Shown one piece after another: positions 1 through 8,140 of a DNA stretch of 64,000 bases. Made by a program: the position numbers and the translations under genes. The stretch comes from Sphingomonas taxi. GTDB lineage: Bacteria > Pseudomonadota > Alphaproteobacteria > Sphingomonadales > Sphingomonadaceae. The first letter of the stretch is position 1, and each line of letters opens with the position of its first letter. The DNA lies in assembly GCF_000764535.1 (NCBI RefSeq), contig NZ_CP009571.1, positions 2,475,001 through 2,539,000 of the forward strand, written 5' to 3'. The notes beneath the pieces were generated by a model that was not told the DNA's origin, searched no databases, and worked only from the letters and a program-made list of their open reading frames with translations.

Positions 1-988
1 ACGTCCGGTCGAGGATCAGCGGACCGCCCGAATCGCCGGGGCCGGTCGTCCCCTCGCGGGGCAGCGCCTCGTCCTTGAACAGGTTGTAATCGCCGGGATA
101 GCGGCGGGTCGGATCGTCGAAGTCGGTCTGGTACAGATTGGCGGGCAGGCCGGCGCTGCCGCCGAACAGGCCGAAATAGAAATCGTCGATCGAGCCGAGC
201 AGGCCGACGTAATTCTCCGCGACGCGGCGGCGGTAATCGATCGCGCCGCTGGCGCCGGTCAGGCCGGTGCCGTTGGTGCCGTAGCCGGTCACCGTGACGT
301 GATAGCCGGTGCCGGTCGTGTCGCTGATCGACGCGGGCGCGGGCAGCGGCGAGAAGAGCATCGTCCAGGTCGGCACGTCGGCCGCCGGCGTGTCGAAGGT
401 CGCCAATGCGACATCGGCCTGCAGGAAGTTGTTGGCGAGGCCGAGGTTCAGCGACTGCGCGTTGTAGACGACCTGATTGACGTTGTAGAAATGGTTGGCG
501 GTGCTGGTGCTGTAGTTGCTGCGGAACCAGGCGCGCTGGCCGGCAATCGTGTCCGCCTCGAAGCCGAAGCCGATCGGCAGCTGCCCGGCGCCCTTGCCGT
601 AGTTCCACGGGTTCATCGCGGTCCCGGTCGGGCTTTCGTTGACGCAATGCGCCGCGAACACGACGGTGCGCGGATTGATCAGCGTGCCGGTGCACAGGCC
701 GACGAAGCCGTTCTTCTGGTCGATGATCATCTGGCCGACGCCATTGACGCCCTGGTCGAGGATCGTGCTCGGCGTGCCGGGATTGGAGATGACGACGCTG
801 GGATCGGCCTGCGGCGGCGTCGTCGTCGCCGACCCGCCCTGCATCTCGGCGATCGGCAGGATGCCCTTGAGGCTCATCGAAAGATCCGAAGTCGCGGCCT
901 GGGCCTGGGCGGCGCCCGGCAGCGCGATCAGCGCCGACGAGGCGAGAAGGACGCGACGGGCTGCGCCACGCAATGCTGTATTAGCCAT
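1..988 (-). CDS. Secreted trypsin-like serine protease (S1 family), 3' end cut off by window
   Basis: The reading frame is open to the left edge and 329 residues are visible. It starts at an ATG at 988 with an AGGGG tract about 13 bases upstream. Residues 1-30 form a signal peptide ending in an AQAQ cleavage region. The S1 catalytic triad is in order: His114 in FAAHC, Asp192 in ADVALATFD and Ser320 in GDSGGPL. Low-complexity Thr/Pro sits near residues 55-62. Trypsin-fold proteases of this kind in sphingomonads often continue into a passenger plus an autotransporter barrel, but that part would lie outside the window, so an autotransporter is only a possibility. The protein should act in the periplasm or outside the cell. 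Its substrate is unknown. Confidence 0.85.
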   Translation of the reverse strand, partial: MANTALRGAARRVLLASSALIALPGAAQAQAATSDLSMSLKGILPIAEMQGGSATTTPPQADPSVVISNPGTPSTILDQGVNGVGQMIIDQKNGFVGLCTGTLINPRTVVFAAHCVNESPTGTAMNPWNYGKGAGQLPIGFGFEADTIAGQRAWFRSNYSTSTANHFYNVNQVVYNAQSLNLGLANNFLQADVALATFDTPAADVPTWTMLFSPLPAPASISDTTGTGYHVTVTGYGTNGTGLTGASGAIDYRRRVAENYVGLLGSIDDFYFGLFGGSAGLPANLYQTDFDDPTRRYPGDYNLFKDEALPREGTTGPGDSGGPLILDRT

Positions 989-1374
989 TATCTATTCTAA
1001 TCCCCTGTTATTCGGCCGATCTTCTCACGGTCACGAATGTCGGGGAGCCTATTGGGGGCCGGGGGCAAGTCAAGGCGGCAGGAAGGTCAACCTTCCATTA
1101 TAGAATCGGAAATGGTGAAAGTGTTGATCGCGAGCCACACCGATGCCCGTTTCGCCTCCGACTTGACTTTTGCCGCGATGCAGCGCACATGGCGGTCAAT
1201 CGAGGCGTCATGCAGCGTGAACGGGTTGGCTCTGCCACCCCCGGCTCCGCCTCGGTCGATACGCTCAGGGCTTCCCTATTCACGCGGGGTGTCAGTTTCC
1301 CCCGCCCCCTGCGAGCCGTTTCCATGATGGAATCCGGCGCGCGGGTCAGGCCCCGTTTTGAAGGCTCGTTTTAC
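989..1374. other. Intergenic leader region between protease and rhlE
   Basis: These 386 bases separate two divergent genes and hold no convincing gene. A short inverted repeat (GGAAGG, TCAA, CCTTCC) lies near 1080-1095. A TTGACT -35-like hexamer near 1164 could start the helicase transcript and would give it a long 5' leader. Several ATG codons in frame with the helicase exist upstream (first near 1189), but the residues they would add look nothing like the family, so this stretch is treated as non-coding. Confidence 0.4.
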
Positions 1375-2760
1375 ATGTCATTCGCAACCCTCGGCCTCGC
1401 CGAGCCGCTCGTCCGCGCGCTCGAAGCCAAAGGCTATACCACCCCGACCCCGATCCAGGCGCAGTCGATCCCGATCCTGCTCGAAGGCGGCGACCTGCTC
1501 GGCATCGCGCAGACCGGCACCGGCAAGACCGCCGCGTTCGTGCTGCCGTCGATCCAGCGTCTCACCGAGAACCAGAAGCGCGTGCTGCCGACGCATTGCC
1601 GGATGCTCGTCCTCGCCCCCACCCGCGAACTCGCCAGCCAGATCGCCGACAATGCGCGCGGTTACGGCCAGTTCAGCAAGCTGTCGGTCGCGACCGTGTT
1701 CGGCGGCACCAGCATCAACAAGAACCGCCAGGACCTCAGCCGCGGAGTCGATATCCTCGTCGCGACGCCGGGCCGGCTGATCGACCTCGTCGAACAGGGC
1801 ATGTGCAACCTGTCGATGATCGAGATCCTCGTCCTCGACGAAGCCGACCAGATGATGGACCTCGGCTTCATCCACGCGCTCAAGAAGATCGTGCGGATGA
1901 TCCCGCGCAAGCGCCAGACGCTGTTCTTCTCGGCGACGATGCCGGTGGCGATCCGCGAGCTCGCCAACCAGTTCCTGCACGAGCCGAAGACGGTGTCGGT
2001 CGTCCCCGCCTCGACCACCGCGGAGCGCGTCGACCAGTATGTCACCTTCGTCAATCAGGCGGAGAAGCAGGCGCTGCTGACGATCGTGCTGCAGGATCCG
2101 ACGATCAACCGCGCGCTCGTCTTCACCCGCACCAAGCATGGCGCCGACCGCGTCGTGAAGCTGCTCGCCGGCAACGGCATCGCGGCGAACGCGATCCACG
2201 GCAACAAGAGCCAGGGCCAGCGCGAGCGCGCGCTCGGCGAGTTCAAGGACGGCAAGACCAAGGTGCTGGTCGCGACCGATATCGCGGCGCGCGGCATCGA
2301 CGTCTCGGGCGTCAGCCACGTCATCAACTTCGAGCTGCCCAACGTGGCGGAACAGTACGTCCACCGCATCGGCCGTACCGCGCGCGCCGGGGCGAGCGGC
2401 ATCGCCGTCGCTTTCTGTGCCGATGACGAGCGTCCGTACCTCAAGGACATCGAGAAGCTGACCCGCCAGAAGGTCGCGGTGCGGCCGCTGCCGGACAATT
2501 TCACCGGCCTGTCGAACGAGATCAAGGCGACCCGCGTCAAGGCGATCGGTGCCGATCCCGCGCCGCGCGCCGACCTGCCGCGTGGCCAGCGCCAGCCGGC
2601 GCGTCCGCGCGCCACGCATGCGCCGACCGCGACGCGCAACTATGCCAACGCCAGCCGTGGCGGCCAGCGTAGCGGCGGCGGCGGCGGCGGCGGCGGTCGC
2701 GGCGGCCGTTCGGGTGGCGGCGGCGGTGGTCGCGGTCAGGGCTCGGGCGCGGCGCGTTAA
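1375..2760 (+). CDS. rhlE: DEAD-box RNA helicase, RhlE type
   Basis: An ATP-dependent RNA helicase of 461 residues, expected to act in RNA unwinding for ribosome assembly, RNA decay or cold adaptation. The helicase motifs are all present: Q motif near residues 22-28, Walker A AQTGTGKT at 45-52, DEAD at 155-158, SAT at 186-188, and the C-terminal HRIGRTARAG. The tail after about residue 390 is basic and ends in long glycine runs with Arg, typical of RhlE RNA-binding tails. I chose the ATG at 1375 because the MSFATLGL start matches the family N-terminus. It is followed by a GC hairpin (2878-2905), suggesting a single-gene transcript. The exact RhlE versus other DEAD subgroup assignment is by overall resemblance. 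Confidence 0.9.
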   Translation: MSFATLGLAEPLVRALEAKGYTTPTPIQAQSIPILLEGGDLLGIAQTGTGKTAAFVLPSIQRLTENQKRVLPTHCRMLVLAPTRELASQIADNARGYGQFSKLSVATVFGGTSINKNRQDLSRGVDILVATPGRLIDLVEQGMCNLSMIEILVLDEADQMMDLGFIHALKKIVRMIPRKRQTLFFSATMPVAIRELANQFLHEPKTVSVVPASTTAERVDQYVTFVNQAEKQALLTIVLQDPTINRALVFTRTKHGADRVVKLLAGNGIAANAIHGNKSQGQRERALGEFKDGKTKVLVATDIAARGIDVSGVSHVINFELPNVAEQYVHRIGRTARAGASGIAVAFCADDERPYLKDIEKLTRQKVAVRPLPDNFTGLSNEIKATRVKAIGADPAPRADLPRGQRQPARPRATHAPTATRNYANASRGGQRSGGGGGGGGRGGRSGGGGGGRGQGSGAAR

Positions 2761-2787
2761 GGCTCGCGATCGATCTCCCTTCCCCCG

Positions 2788-2850
2788 TTCGTGCTGAGCT
2801 TGTCGAAGCACGGGTGAGACCCATCTGCCCTTCGACAGGCTCAGGGCGAA
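2788..2850. repeat. Palindromic intergenic repeat, GAGCCTGTCGAAG family
   Basis: Two inverted arms (TTCGTGCTGAGCTTGTCGAA and, inverted, CCCTTCGACAGGCTCAGGGC) face each other after the helicase gene. The same arms recur at 4168-4255 and as a single arm near 41605-41640. It resembles the REP-like palindromes scattered through sphingomonad genomes. Confidence 0.85.
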
Positions 2851-2877
2851 TGGTATCGGGGTTCGCTGATATCGACC

Positions 2878-2905
2878 GGCCCCGCGGGAGCGATCCTGCG
2901 GGGCC
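2878..2905 (+). terminator. GC hairpin downstream of rhlE
   Basis: The arms GGCCCCGC and GCGGGGCC can form an 8-bp perfect stem, extendable with weaker pairs, around a loop near GAGCGATC. No clear T-run follows (GTTGCG), so termination may need Rho, or the hairpin may act as a 3' stabiliser. Confidence 0.45.
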
Positions 2906-2967
2906 GTTGCGTATCCATGGCAACCCGCTGCGATATGAGGCATTCTTCCAGCAGAGGAGATGATGCC

Positions 2968-3234
2968 ATGGACGTATCGACCACCCCGCTGCCCGAACGG
3001 ATCGCCCGCGTGCTCGCCGGGCAACGGATCAGCGCCAACGCCGGCGGCGACGCCGAGAGCGCCGGCGAACAGGTCGATCTGGCGTGGCGCGACTATCTGG
3101 CGGATGCGCGCGCGGTGCTGCGAACGCTGCGCGAGCCGGACCGCAAGATGGCGGCGGCGGGCGATCCCGCGGTGTGGGAGCGGATGGTGCTGGCGGCGAT
3201 CGAGGAGTCGAAGCCGGAGACCGTGGTCCTCTAA
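2968..3234 (+). CDS. Small hypothetical protein (88 aa)
   Basis: The ATG at 2968 follows a strong GAGGAG ribosome-binding site at 2954-2959. An upstream in-frame start near 2917 lacks such a site. The product is acidic, mostly helical by composition, has no signal peptide or membrane span, and carries an Asp/Glu/Arg-rich central part (VDLAWRDYLADARAVLRTL). Codon bias matches its neighbours. I do not recognise the family. A repeat and the convergent crotonase gene lie downstream, so it is probably transcribed alone. Confidence 0.65.
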   Translation: MDVSTTPLPERIARVLAGQRISANAGGDAESAGEQVDLAWRDYLADARAVLRTLREPDRKMAAAGDPAVWERMVLAAIEESKPETVVL

Positions 3235-3261
3235 GCGGGACGATCGCGAACGTTCCGCCCC

Positions 3262-3352
3262 CGCCCTCACCCTATCGCCGGCTGCGCCGGCTCTTCCCTC
3301 TCCCGGCGGGAGAGGGAAAAGGCGCGCAGCGCCGCAGGGTGAGGGCGAGGGC
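3262..3352. repeat. Palindromic intergenic repeat, CCTCACCCT / CTCTCCC family
   Basis: The element reads CCCTCACCCT, then CCCTCTCCCGGCGGGAGAGG, then GGGTGAGGG, giving nested inverted arms. It sits between convergent genes. Close relatives are at 13718-13820 and 14818-14911. Confidence 0.85.
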
Positions 3353-3365
3353 GGGACGCCCGCGA

Positions 3366-4145
3366 TCAATCCTCGAACACGGCTGCGCGCTTCGCCATAT
3401 TGGCGGCGACCGCCTCCATCATGTTGCGCTTGCCGATCACCTTCATCTGCTCTTCGGTCTCGGCCGCCAGCATGTCGCGCGGGTCGGCGTCATGCGCCAT
3501 GTTGAGCAGCCGCTTCGCACCGCGGATCGCGTGCGGACTGCGCGCCGCGATCGTCCGCGCCAGCGCCAGCGCCTCGGCGAGCGGGTCCGCCGCCAGCCGC
3601 GTCACGAAGCCATGCGCCAGCGCCTCCGCCGCATCGAACTCGCGCGCGGTATAGACCAGCTCGCGCAGCACGTCGTCGCGCACCAGCCCGCGCCAGATCG
3701 GAAAGCCCGCCATATCGGGCACCAGCCCCCAATGCGTCTCGCGGATCGCGAAGCGCGTGTCGGGTGCGGCGATGCGGATATCGGCCCCCGACATGATCTG
3801 GAAACCGCCGCCGAAGGCGACGCCGTGCACCGCGGCGATCACCGGCATCGGCAATTGCCGCCAGCCCCAGGTGACGTGCTGCGGCGGGATCGCGCCCTGC
3901 GCATTGCGTGTCGTCGACATGCCCGAGCCGCCCTGCGCCATGCTCGCCATGTCGAGGCCGGCGCAAAAGCCCCTGCCCTCGCCCGACAGGACGACGCAGC
4001 GCACGTCGCGCCGTCCGGCGACCGCGTCGATCGTCGCGCCGATCGCGGTGAACATCGCCGGGTCGATCGCATTCATCTTGTCCGCCCGCGCGAGCCGGAC
4101 GTCGGCGATCCCGTCGGTGACGCTGAGGGTGACGCGGTCGTTCAT
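3366..4145 (-). CDS. Crotonase-family enoyl-CoA hydratase/isomerase
   Basis: A 259-residue crotonase expected to hydrate or isomerise an enoyl-CoA thioester. The oxyanion-hole segments are visible as GRGFCAGLDM and HGVAFGGGFQIMSGAD. Both glutamates that match the catalytic pair of rat enoyl-CoA hydratase appear present, one in RETHWGL and one in RELVYTA, so real hydratase activity is plausible. The ATG at 4145 has GGGAGAG upstream. A longer open frame extends to 4394, but it crosses a repeat and is not family-like. Two hotdog thioesterases run divergently nearby, which suggests a CoA-thioester theme. The acyl substrate cannot be told from sequence. Confidence 0.88.
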   Translation of the reverse strand: MNDRVTLSVTDGIADVRLARADKMNAIDPAMFTAIGATIDAVAGRRDVRCVVLSGEGRGFCAGLDMASMAQGGSGMSTTRNAQGAIPPQHVTWGWRQLPMPVIAAVHGVAFGGGFQIMSGADIRIAAPDTRFAIRETHWGLVPDMAGFPIWRGLVRDDVLRELVYTAREFDAAEALAHGFVTRLAADPLAEALALARTIAARSPHAIRGAKRLLNMAHDADPRDMLAAETEEQMKVIGKRNMMEAVAANMAKRAAVFED

Positions 4146-4167
4146 GGCTCTCTCTCCCGTGGCCCGG

Positions 4168-4255
4168 CCCCAATCCGTTTGCCCCGAGCCTGTCGAAGGG
4201 CGGCGTTCGATCGCGAGCGCGGGCTTCGACAGGCTCAGCCCTAACGGATTGGGGC
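4168..4255. repeat. Palindromic intergenic repeat, GAGCCTGTCGAAG family
   Basis: The outer arms CCCCAATCCGTT and AACGGATTGGGG enclose inner inverted arms GAGCCTGTCGAAG and CTTCGACAGGCTC. It lies between the divergent crotonase and thioesterase genes and may overlap their promoters. It is the same family as 2788-2850. Confidence 0.85.
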
Positions 4256-4326
4256 GGTGGTATATGTCCCACGCTACCGCCACCCCGTGCGTTGCGCTAC
4301 CGCCGATGGCGTGTAGAGACAAAGCC

Positions 4327-4752
4327 ATGAGCGGCTTCAACATCGACGCCTTCATGGCGCACCGGTTCGGCGGCCATGCCGGGGCGCTGGGCATCGTCTA
4401 CCATGGCCGTGGCGACGGCTGGGTCGAGCTGGCCCTGCCCTATACCGACGCGCTCGTCGGCGATCCCGACAGCGGCGTGCTCGCCTCGGGGCCGATCATC
4501 GCGCTGATGGATATGGCGACGAGCATCGCGGTGTGGGTGGAACGCGACAAATTCGCTCCCCAGGCGACGCTCGACCTGCGCGTCGACTATCTGCGGCCGG
4601 CGGTGCCGGGGCGGACGGTGATCGGCCGCGGCGAATGCCTGCGCCTCACCCGCTCGATCGCCTTCGTGCGCGGCATCGCCTATGACGACACCCCCGACGA
4701 TCCGCTCGCGCATGTCGCGGGCACGTTCATGCTGATGGATGCCAACGCATGA
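4327..4752 (+). CDS. Hotdog-fold thioesterase, PaaI family (first of pair)
   Basis: A 141-residue protein with the hotdog thioesterase pattern: an N-terminal helix, LASGPIIALMDMATSIAV (the central hot-dog helix) near residues 56-74, and the strand block TLDLRVDYLRPAVPG. It should hydrolyse acyl-CoA thioesters in the cytoplasm. The start at 4327 gives the usual family length, and the upstream open frame to 3757 is antisense to the crotonase. It overlaps the next thioesterase gene by four bases (ATGA), so the two are probably translated together and may form a heteromer. The substrate is unknown. Confidence 0.85.
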   Translation: MSGFNIDAFMAHRFGGHAGALGIVYHGRGDGWVELALPYTDALVGDPDSGVLASGPIIALMDMATSIAVWVERDKFAPQATLDLRVDYLRPAVPGRTVIGRGECLRLTRSIAFVRGIAYDDTPDDPLAHVAGTFMLMDANA

Positions 4753-5144
4753 CGCCGCCGTCCGTCCTGCCGCCTTATGCCGAGCTGCTCGGCATCTCGC
4801 TGACCCCGCGCGACGGCGCCGCACCGACGCTGCTGCTGCCGTTCCGCGATGCGGTGCTCGGACGCCCCGGCTTCCTGCACGGCGGCGCGATCGCGGGGCT
4901 GCTCGAAGTGGCGGCGATCGTCTCGCTGCGGCATGCGCTCGCCGAGGAAGGCGGCGGCCGGATCAAGCCGGTCAACGTCACCGTCGACTTCATGCGCGGC
5001 GGCCGCGACAAGCCGACGCACGCCGAGGGGATCGTGACCCGGCTCGGCACGCGCATCGCCAACGTCGAGGCGGTGGCGTGGCAGGACGACCGCGCCAAAC
5101 CGATCGCCAGCGCCCGGATGAACTATCTGATCGTGCGGGATTGA
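4749..5144 (+). CDS. Hotdog-fold thioesterase, PaaI family (second of pair)
   Basis: A 131-residue hotdog protein coupled to the preceding gene by an ATGA overlap. The family core is clear: GFLHGGAIAGLLEVAAIV near residues 41-58 (HGG followed by the hotdog helix) and VNVTVDFMRGG. The HGGA motif is more canonical here than in its partner, so this copy may carry most of the activity while the first copy differs in the active-site helix. The close pairing of two diverged copies, a few hundred bases from a crotonase, points to aromatic or fatty acyl-CoA housekeeping. That is inference. Confidence 0.87.
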   Translation: MTPPSVLPPYAELLGISLTPRDGAAPTLLLPFRDAVLGRPGFLHGGAIAGLLEVAAIVSLRHALAEEGGGRIKPVNVTVDFMRGGRDKPTHAEGIVTRLGTRIANVEAVAWQDDRAKPIASARMNYLIVRD

Positions 5145-5150
5145 TAAGCT

Positions 5151-5969
5151 TCAGGATCGCGCCACCCGCTCCGCCTCGGCGACCTGCTCTGCGGTCGGCG
5201 TGACACCGGTATAGAGCACGAATTGCTCGAGCGCCTGTAGCGTGCCGATCGCGGCGCCGGTGATCACCCGCTTGCCGGCGTCGCGTGCGGCGCGGAGCAG
5301 CGGCGTATCGGGTGGCAGCGCCACCGCGTCGAGCACCAGCTCCGCCGCGGCGATCGTCTCGCGGTCGAACGCCAGCGCGTCCGCGTCCGGCCCTTCCATG
5401 CCGAGCGGCGTGACGTTGGCGATCAGGCCGGCGGTGCGACCGTCCACCTCCGCCGCCCACTCCCAGCCGACCGACTCGGCCAGCGCGCGACCGGACCGCT
5501 CGTTACGGGCGACGATCGTGCCGCGGGTCAGGCCGGCGTCGCGCAGCGCGGTCGCCACCGCCTTGCCCATGCCACCCGAACCGCGCAGCATCGCCGTCGT
5601 ACCCGCCGCCACGCCGGCCTGTTCGACCAGCGTGCGCACCGCCGAATAATCGGTGTTGTGGCCGGTCAGCCGGCCATCGTCGTTGACGATCGTGTTGACG
5701 CTGTCGATCGCCGCCGCCGAGCCTTCGAGCCCGTCGAGCAGCGGGATCACCGCCTCCTTGAACGGCATCGAGATCGCACAGCCGCGAATGCCGAGCGCGC
5801 GGATGCCGCCGATCGCCGCGGGCAGATCGGTGGTGGTGAACGCCTTGTAGACATAGTCGAGCCCGAGCAGCTCGTAGAGCCGGTTGTGGAAGCGCGTCCC
5901 GAAATTGCTCGGCCGCGCCGACAGCGACATGCACAGCCGCGTATCACGGCCGATCAGGGGTTTGGTCAT
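5151..5969 (-). CDS. Shikimate dehydrogenase-like oxidoreductase
   Basis: A 272-residue protein of the AroE/YdiB superfamily, with an N-terminal substrate domain and a C-terminal Rossmann domain. Visible signatures are SMPFKEA with the catalytic Lys, IDSVNTIVN, GHNTDYSAV with the partner Asp, and the nucleotide loop GSGGMGKA. The SMPFKE variant, in place of the usual NVTxPxK, resembles the shikimate-dehydrogenase-like (HI0607/SdhL) branch, whose physiological substrate is unclear, so it need not be the housekeeping aroE. The ATG at 5969 has AAGGA upstream. It converges on the thioesterase pair, with only 6 bases between the stops. Confidence 0.8.
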   Translation of the reverse strand: MTKPLIGRDTRLCMSLSARPSNFGTRFHNRLYELLGLDYVYKAFTTTDLPAAIGGIRALGIRGCAISMPFKEAVIPLLDGLEGSAAAIDSVNTIVNDDGRLTGHNTDYSAVRTLVEQAGVAAGTTAMLRGSGGMGKAVATALRDAGLTRGTIVARNERSGRALAESVGWEWAAEVDGRTAGLIANVTPLGMEGPDADALAFDRETIAAAELVLDAVALPPDTPLLRAARDAGKRVITGAAIGTLQALEQFVLYTGVTPTAEQVAEAERVARS

Positions 5970-5984
5970 GGTCGTTCCTTCTCA

Positions 5985-6244
5985 ATTCCTCCCTCGCTTT
6001 AGCGGGAGTGCAGGGTCGATCATGCCCCCGGCATGATCTTGGATTGCTGGGGGCAATCCAACCCTGCACTGGGACCGCCCGCGTCAGCGGGTGGTGGAGG
6101 GGGCGTTTCCGCATACGGCATGTCTACCGTATCCTCCCCCTCCGTCACGGCTTCGCCGTGCCACAGTGCCGGGTCGGCCATGCCCCCGGCATGACTTTGA
6201 ACGGCCGGGGGCCGTTCAACCCGGCACTCCCTGGCGGGGGAGGA
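5985..6244. repeat. Composite palindromic repeat, CCTCCCCCGC...GATCATGCCCCCGG family (long copy)
   Basis: A roughly 260-base mosaic of inverted segments: a TCCCTCGC arm, GGGTCGATCATGCCCCCGG, GGATTGCTGGGGGCAATCC, TGGTGGAGGGGGCG and CCTCCCCCTCCGTCACGGC, ending GGCGGGGGAGG. The same modules, in inverted order, occur inside truB at 16119-16347. Shorter members are at 43036-43169 and 49905-50050. It fills the gap between the dehydrogenase-like gene and the downstream end of the sugar dehydrogenase gene. Confidence 0.9.
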
Positions 6245-6245
6245 C

Positions 6246-7388
6246 TTATTTCGCCGTCAGCCGGATCAGCCGCCCCTGCGACTTGCCGCCGTCCTCGATC
6301 AGCCAGATCGCGCCGTCCGGCCCCTGATCGACGTCGCGGATGCGCGCGCCCATCGGCCATTGATCGCCCTTCCTCGCATTCTGCCCGTCGAGGTCGACGC
6401 GGACCAACGACTGCGACGACAGGCCGCCGATGAAGGCATCGCCCTGCCATTGCGGGAACATCTTGCCCGAATAGATCATCAGCCCGCCCGGTGAGATCAC
6501 CGGATTCCACCACACCTTGGGCGGTTCGTAGCCGTCGCCCGGCGCGTGATCGGGGATGTCGCGACCGTCGTAATGGCTGCCGTTCGAGGCATTGGGCCAG
6601 CCGTAATTGCGACCGGGCATGATGAGATTGACCTCGTCGCCGCCCTTCGGCCCCATCTCCTGCTCCCACAGCCGCCCCTCGCCGTCGAAGGCGAGCCCGA
6701 GCAAATTGCGGTGGCCATAACTCCACACCTCGGGCGCGAAGCCCTTGGCGGCGAGCGGGTTGCCCGGCGCCGGCTTGCCGTCGAGCGTCAGCCGCAGCAC
6801 CTTGCCGAGCGTCGCCTGCGGGTCCTGCGCCGGCGTGAACTTCTGCCGCTCGCCATTGGTGAAGAACAGCGACTGGCCGTCGGGCGAAAAGGCGATGCGC
6901 CCCGAATAATGGCCGTCGCCTTCGACGAACGGCCGCGCCTGGAACAGCGCCTCGATCTCGCCGAGCCGGTCGCCGCCGCGGCCGTCGTCGCGCAGCCGGC
7001 CGCGCGCCAGCACGACGCCCTTGCCGCCCGCGCCCTTGGTCGAATAGCTGAAATAGATCCGCTTGCTGGTCGCGAAATCGGGTGCGGGAACGACGTCCAT
7101 CAGCCCGCCCTGCCCCGCCGTGTCGACGGGAAGCGTCGCGATCGTCTGGCGGCGTTTGCCGTCGGGCGACAGCAGGATCATCTGCCCCGCCTTCTCGGTC
7201 ACCACGATCCGGTCGTCGGGCAGGAAGGCGAGCGCCCAGGGCGAGACGAAATCGGCGACGATCGTCTCGCGGAACGGCTTGGCCGAAGGCGGCGTCTCGC
7301 CCGCCTGCGGGCTCCCGTCGGTCGCGGGGGCGTTCCCCGAACAGGCGATGAGGGCGATCGGTAAGGCAGCAAATAGAGCAAGACGCAT
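6246..7388 (-). CDS. PQQ-dependent aldose sugar dehydrogenase-like lipoprotein
   Basis: A 380-residue soluble glucose/sorbosone dehydrogenase family protein (Asd/YliI type), a six-bladed beta-propeller that oxidises aldose sugars with PQQ and calcium. Signatures are SPWALAFLPDDRIVVTEK, GQGGLMDVVPAPDF, FSPDGQSLFFTNGE and GPKGGDEVNLIMPGRNYGWP. The N-terminus is a lipoprotein signal with lipobox IALIACSG (Cys about residue 16), so the enzyme should be anchored to a membrane facing the periplasm. The ATG at 7388 has GGGAGAA upstream. I see no PQQ synthesis gene in the window. Confidence 0.88.
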   Translation of the reverse strand: MRLALFAALPIALIACSGNAPATDGSPQAGETPPSAKPFRETIVADFVSPWALAFLPDDRIVVTEKAGQMILLSPDGKRRQTIATLPVDTAGQGGLMDVVPAPDFATSKRIYFSYSTKGAGGKGVVLARGRLRDDGRGGDRLGEIEALFQARPFVEGDGHYSGRIAFSPDGQSLFFTNGERQKFTPAQDPQATLGKVLRLTLDGKPAPGNPLAAKGFAPEVWSYGHRNLLGLAFDGEGRLWEQEMGPKGGDEVNLIMPGRNYGWPNASNGSHYDGRDIPDHAPGDGYEPPKVWWNPVISPGGLMIYSGKMFPQWQGDAFIGGLSSQSLVRVDLDGQNARKGDQWPMGARIRDVDQGPDGAIWLIEDGGKSQGRLIRLTAK

Positions 7389-7551
7389 GATATTCTCCCG
7401 GTTGCCGTCTTATACGCACGATGGTCGACGAGGATGCTTGTTTCCATGCGGCGGTAAGCGTATATGACGCCTGCCTTCTCTTACATCGTCAGGTGAAAGA
7501 GGCTGCGGGGGACCCCCTCCGCGGCGGCGGACACGCATATCTGGAGCCTGC

Positions 7552-8139
7552 ATGGCGGACATCGCCCACCTCACGCAATTGATCGAACCGGAAGCCCGCG
7601 CGCTGGGTTTCGACCTCGTGCGCGTGAAGATGTTCGGCGGCAAGTCCGACCCCACGTTGCAGGTGATGGCCGAGCGCCCCGAGACCGGCCAGCTGACGAT
7701 CGACGATTGCGCCGATCTGTCGCGCCGCATCTCGGACGTGCTCGATGCGCTGGAAGCCGAGGGCAAGGACCCGATCGAAGACGCCTATCGCCTCGAAGTG
7801 TCGTCGCCCGGCATCGACCGGCCGCTCACCCGGCCGCAGGATTATACCAATTGGGCGGGTCACGAGGCGAAGATCACGCTGATCGACAAGATCGACAACC
7901 GCAAGATCCTGACCGGCGACCTCGTCGGCATCGATGGTGACAAGGTGACGATCGACGTGCGCGGCTATCAGCCGATGACGGTCGCGCTCGACCAGATCCA
8001 CGACGCCAAGCTGACGATCACCGACCGCCTGCTCGCGGCCACCGCGCCGCTGTCGAGCGACGGCGCCGACGAATTCGAAGAGGTGTCCGACGACACCGAC
8101 TCCAACGACAATCATGCCCTTAGCGAAGGACAGAAGTAA
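7552..8139 (+). CDS. rimP: Ribosome maturation factor RimP
   Basis: RimP assists 30S subunit maturation in the cytoplasm. The 195-residue product has the conserved N-terminal half with PTLQVMAERP and ISDVLDALEAEG, then LEVSSPGIDRPL (about residues 81-92), followed by the Sm-like C-terminal domain. The C-terminal tail is acidic and longer than in E. coli. The ATG at 7552 has GGAG nearby. It heads the rimP-nusA-infB transcription/translation cluster, with nusA starting one base after the stop codon. The promoter must lie in the 163 bases after the divergent sugar dehydrogenase. Confidence 0.95.
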   Translation: MADIAHLTQLIEPEARALGFDLVRVKMFGGKSDPTLQVMAERPETGQLTIDDCADLSRRISDVLDALEAEGKDPIEDAYRLEVSSPGIDRPLTRPQDYTNWAGHEAKITLIDKIDNRKILTGDLVGIDGDKVTIDVRGYQPMTVALDQIHDAKLTITDRLLAATAPLSSDGADEFEEVSDDTDSNDNHALSEGQK

Positions 8140-8140
8140 G

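Noticed and set aside
1378..3369. A 663-codon minus-strand frame across the helicase and a small gene
   Set aside because: It spans two genes and a repeat in antisense and has no motif; the helicase frame is clearly real.
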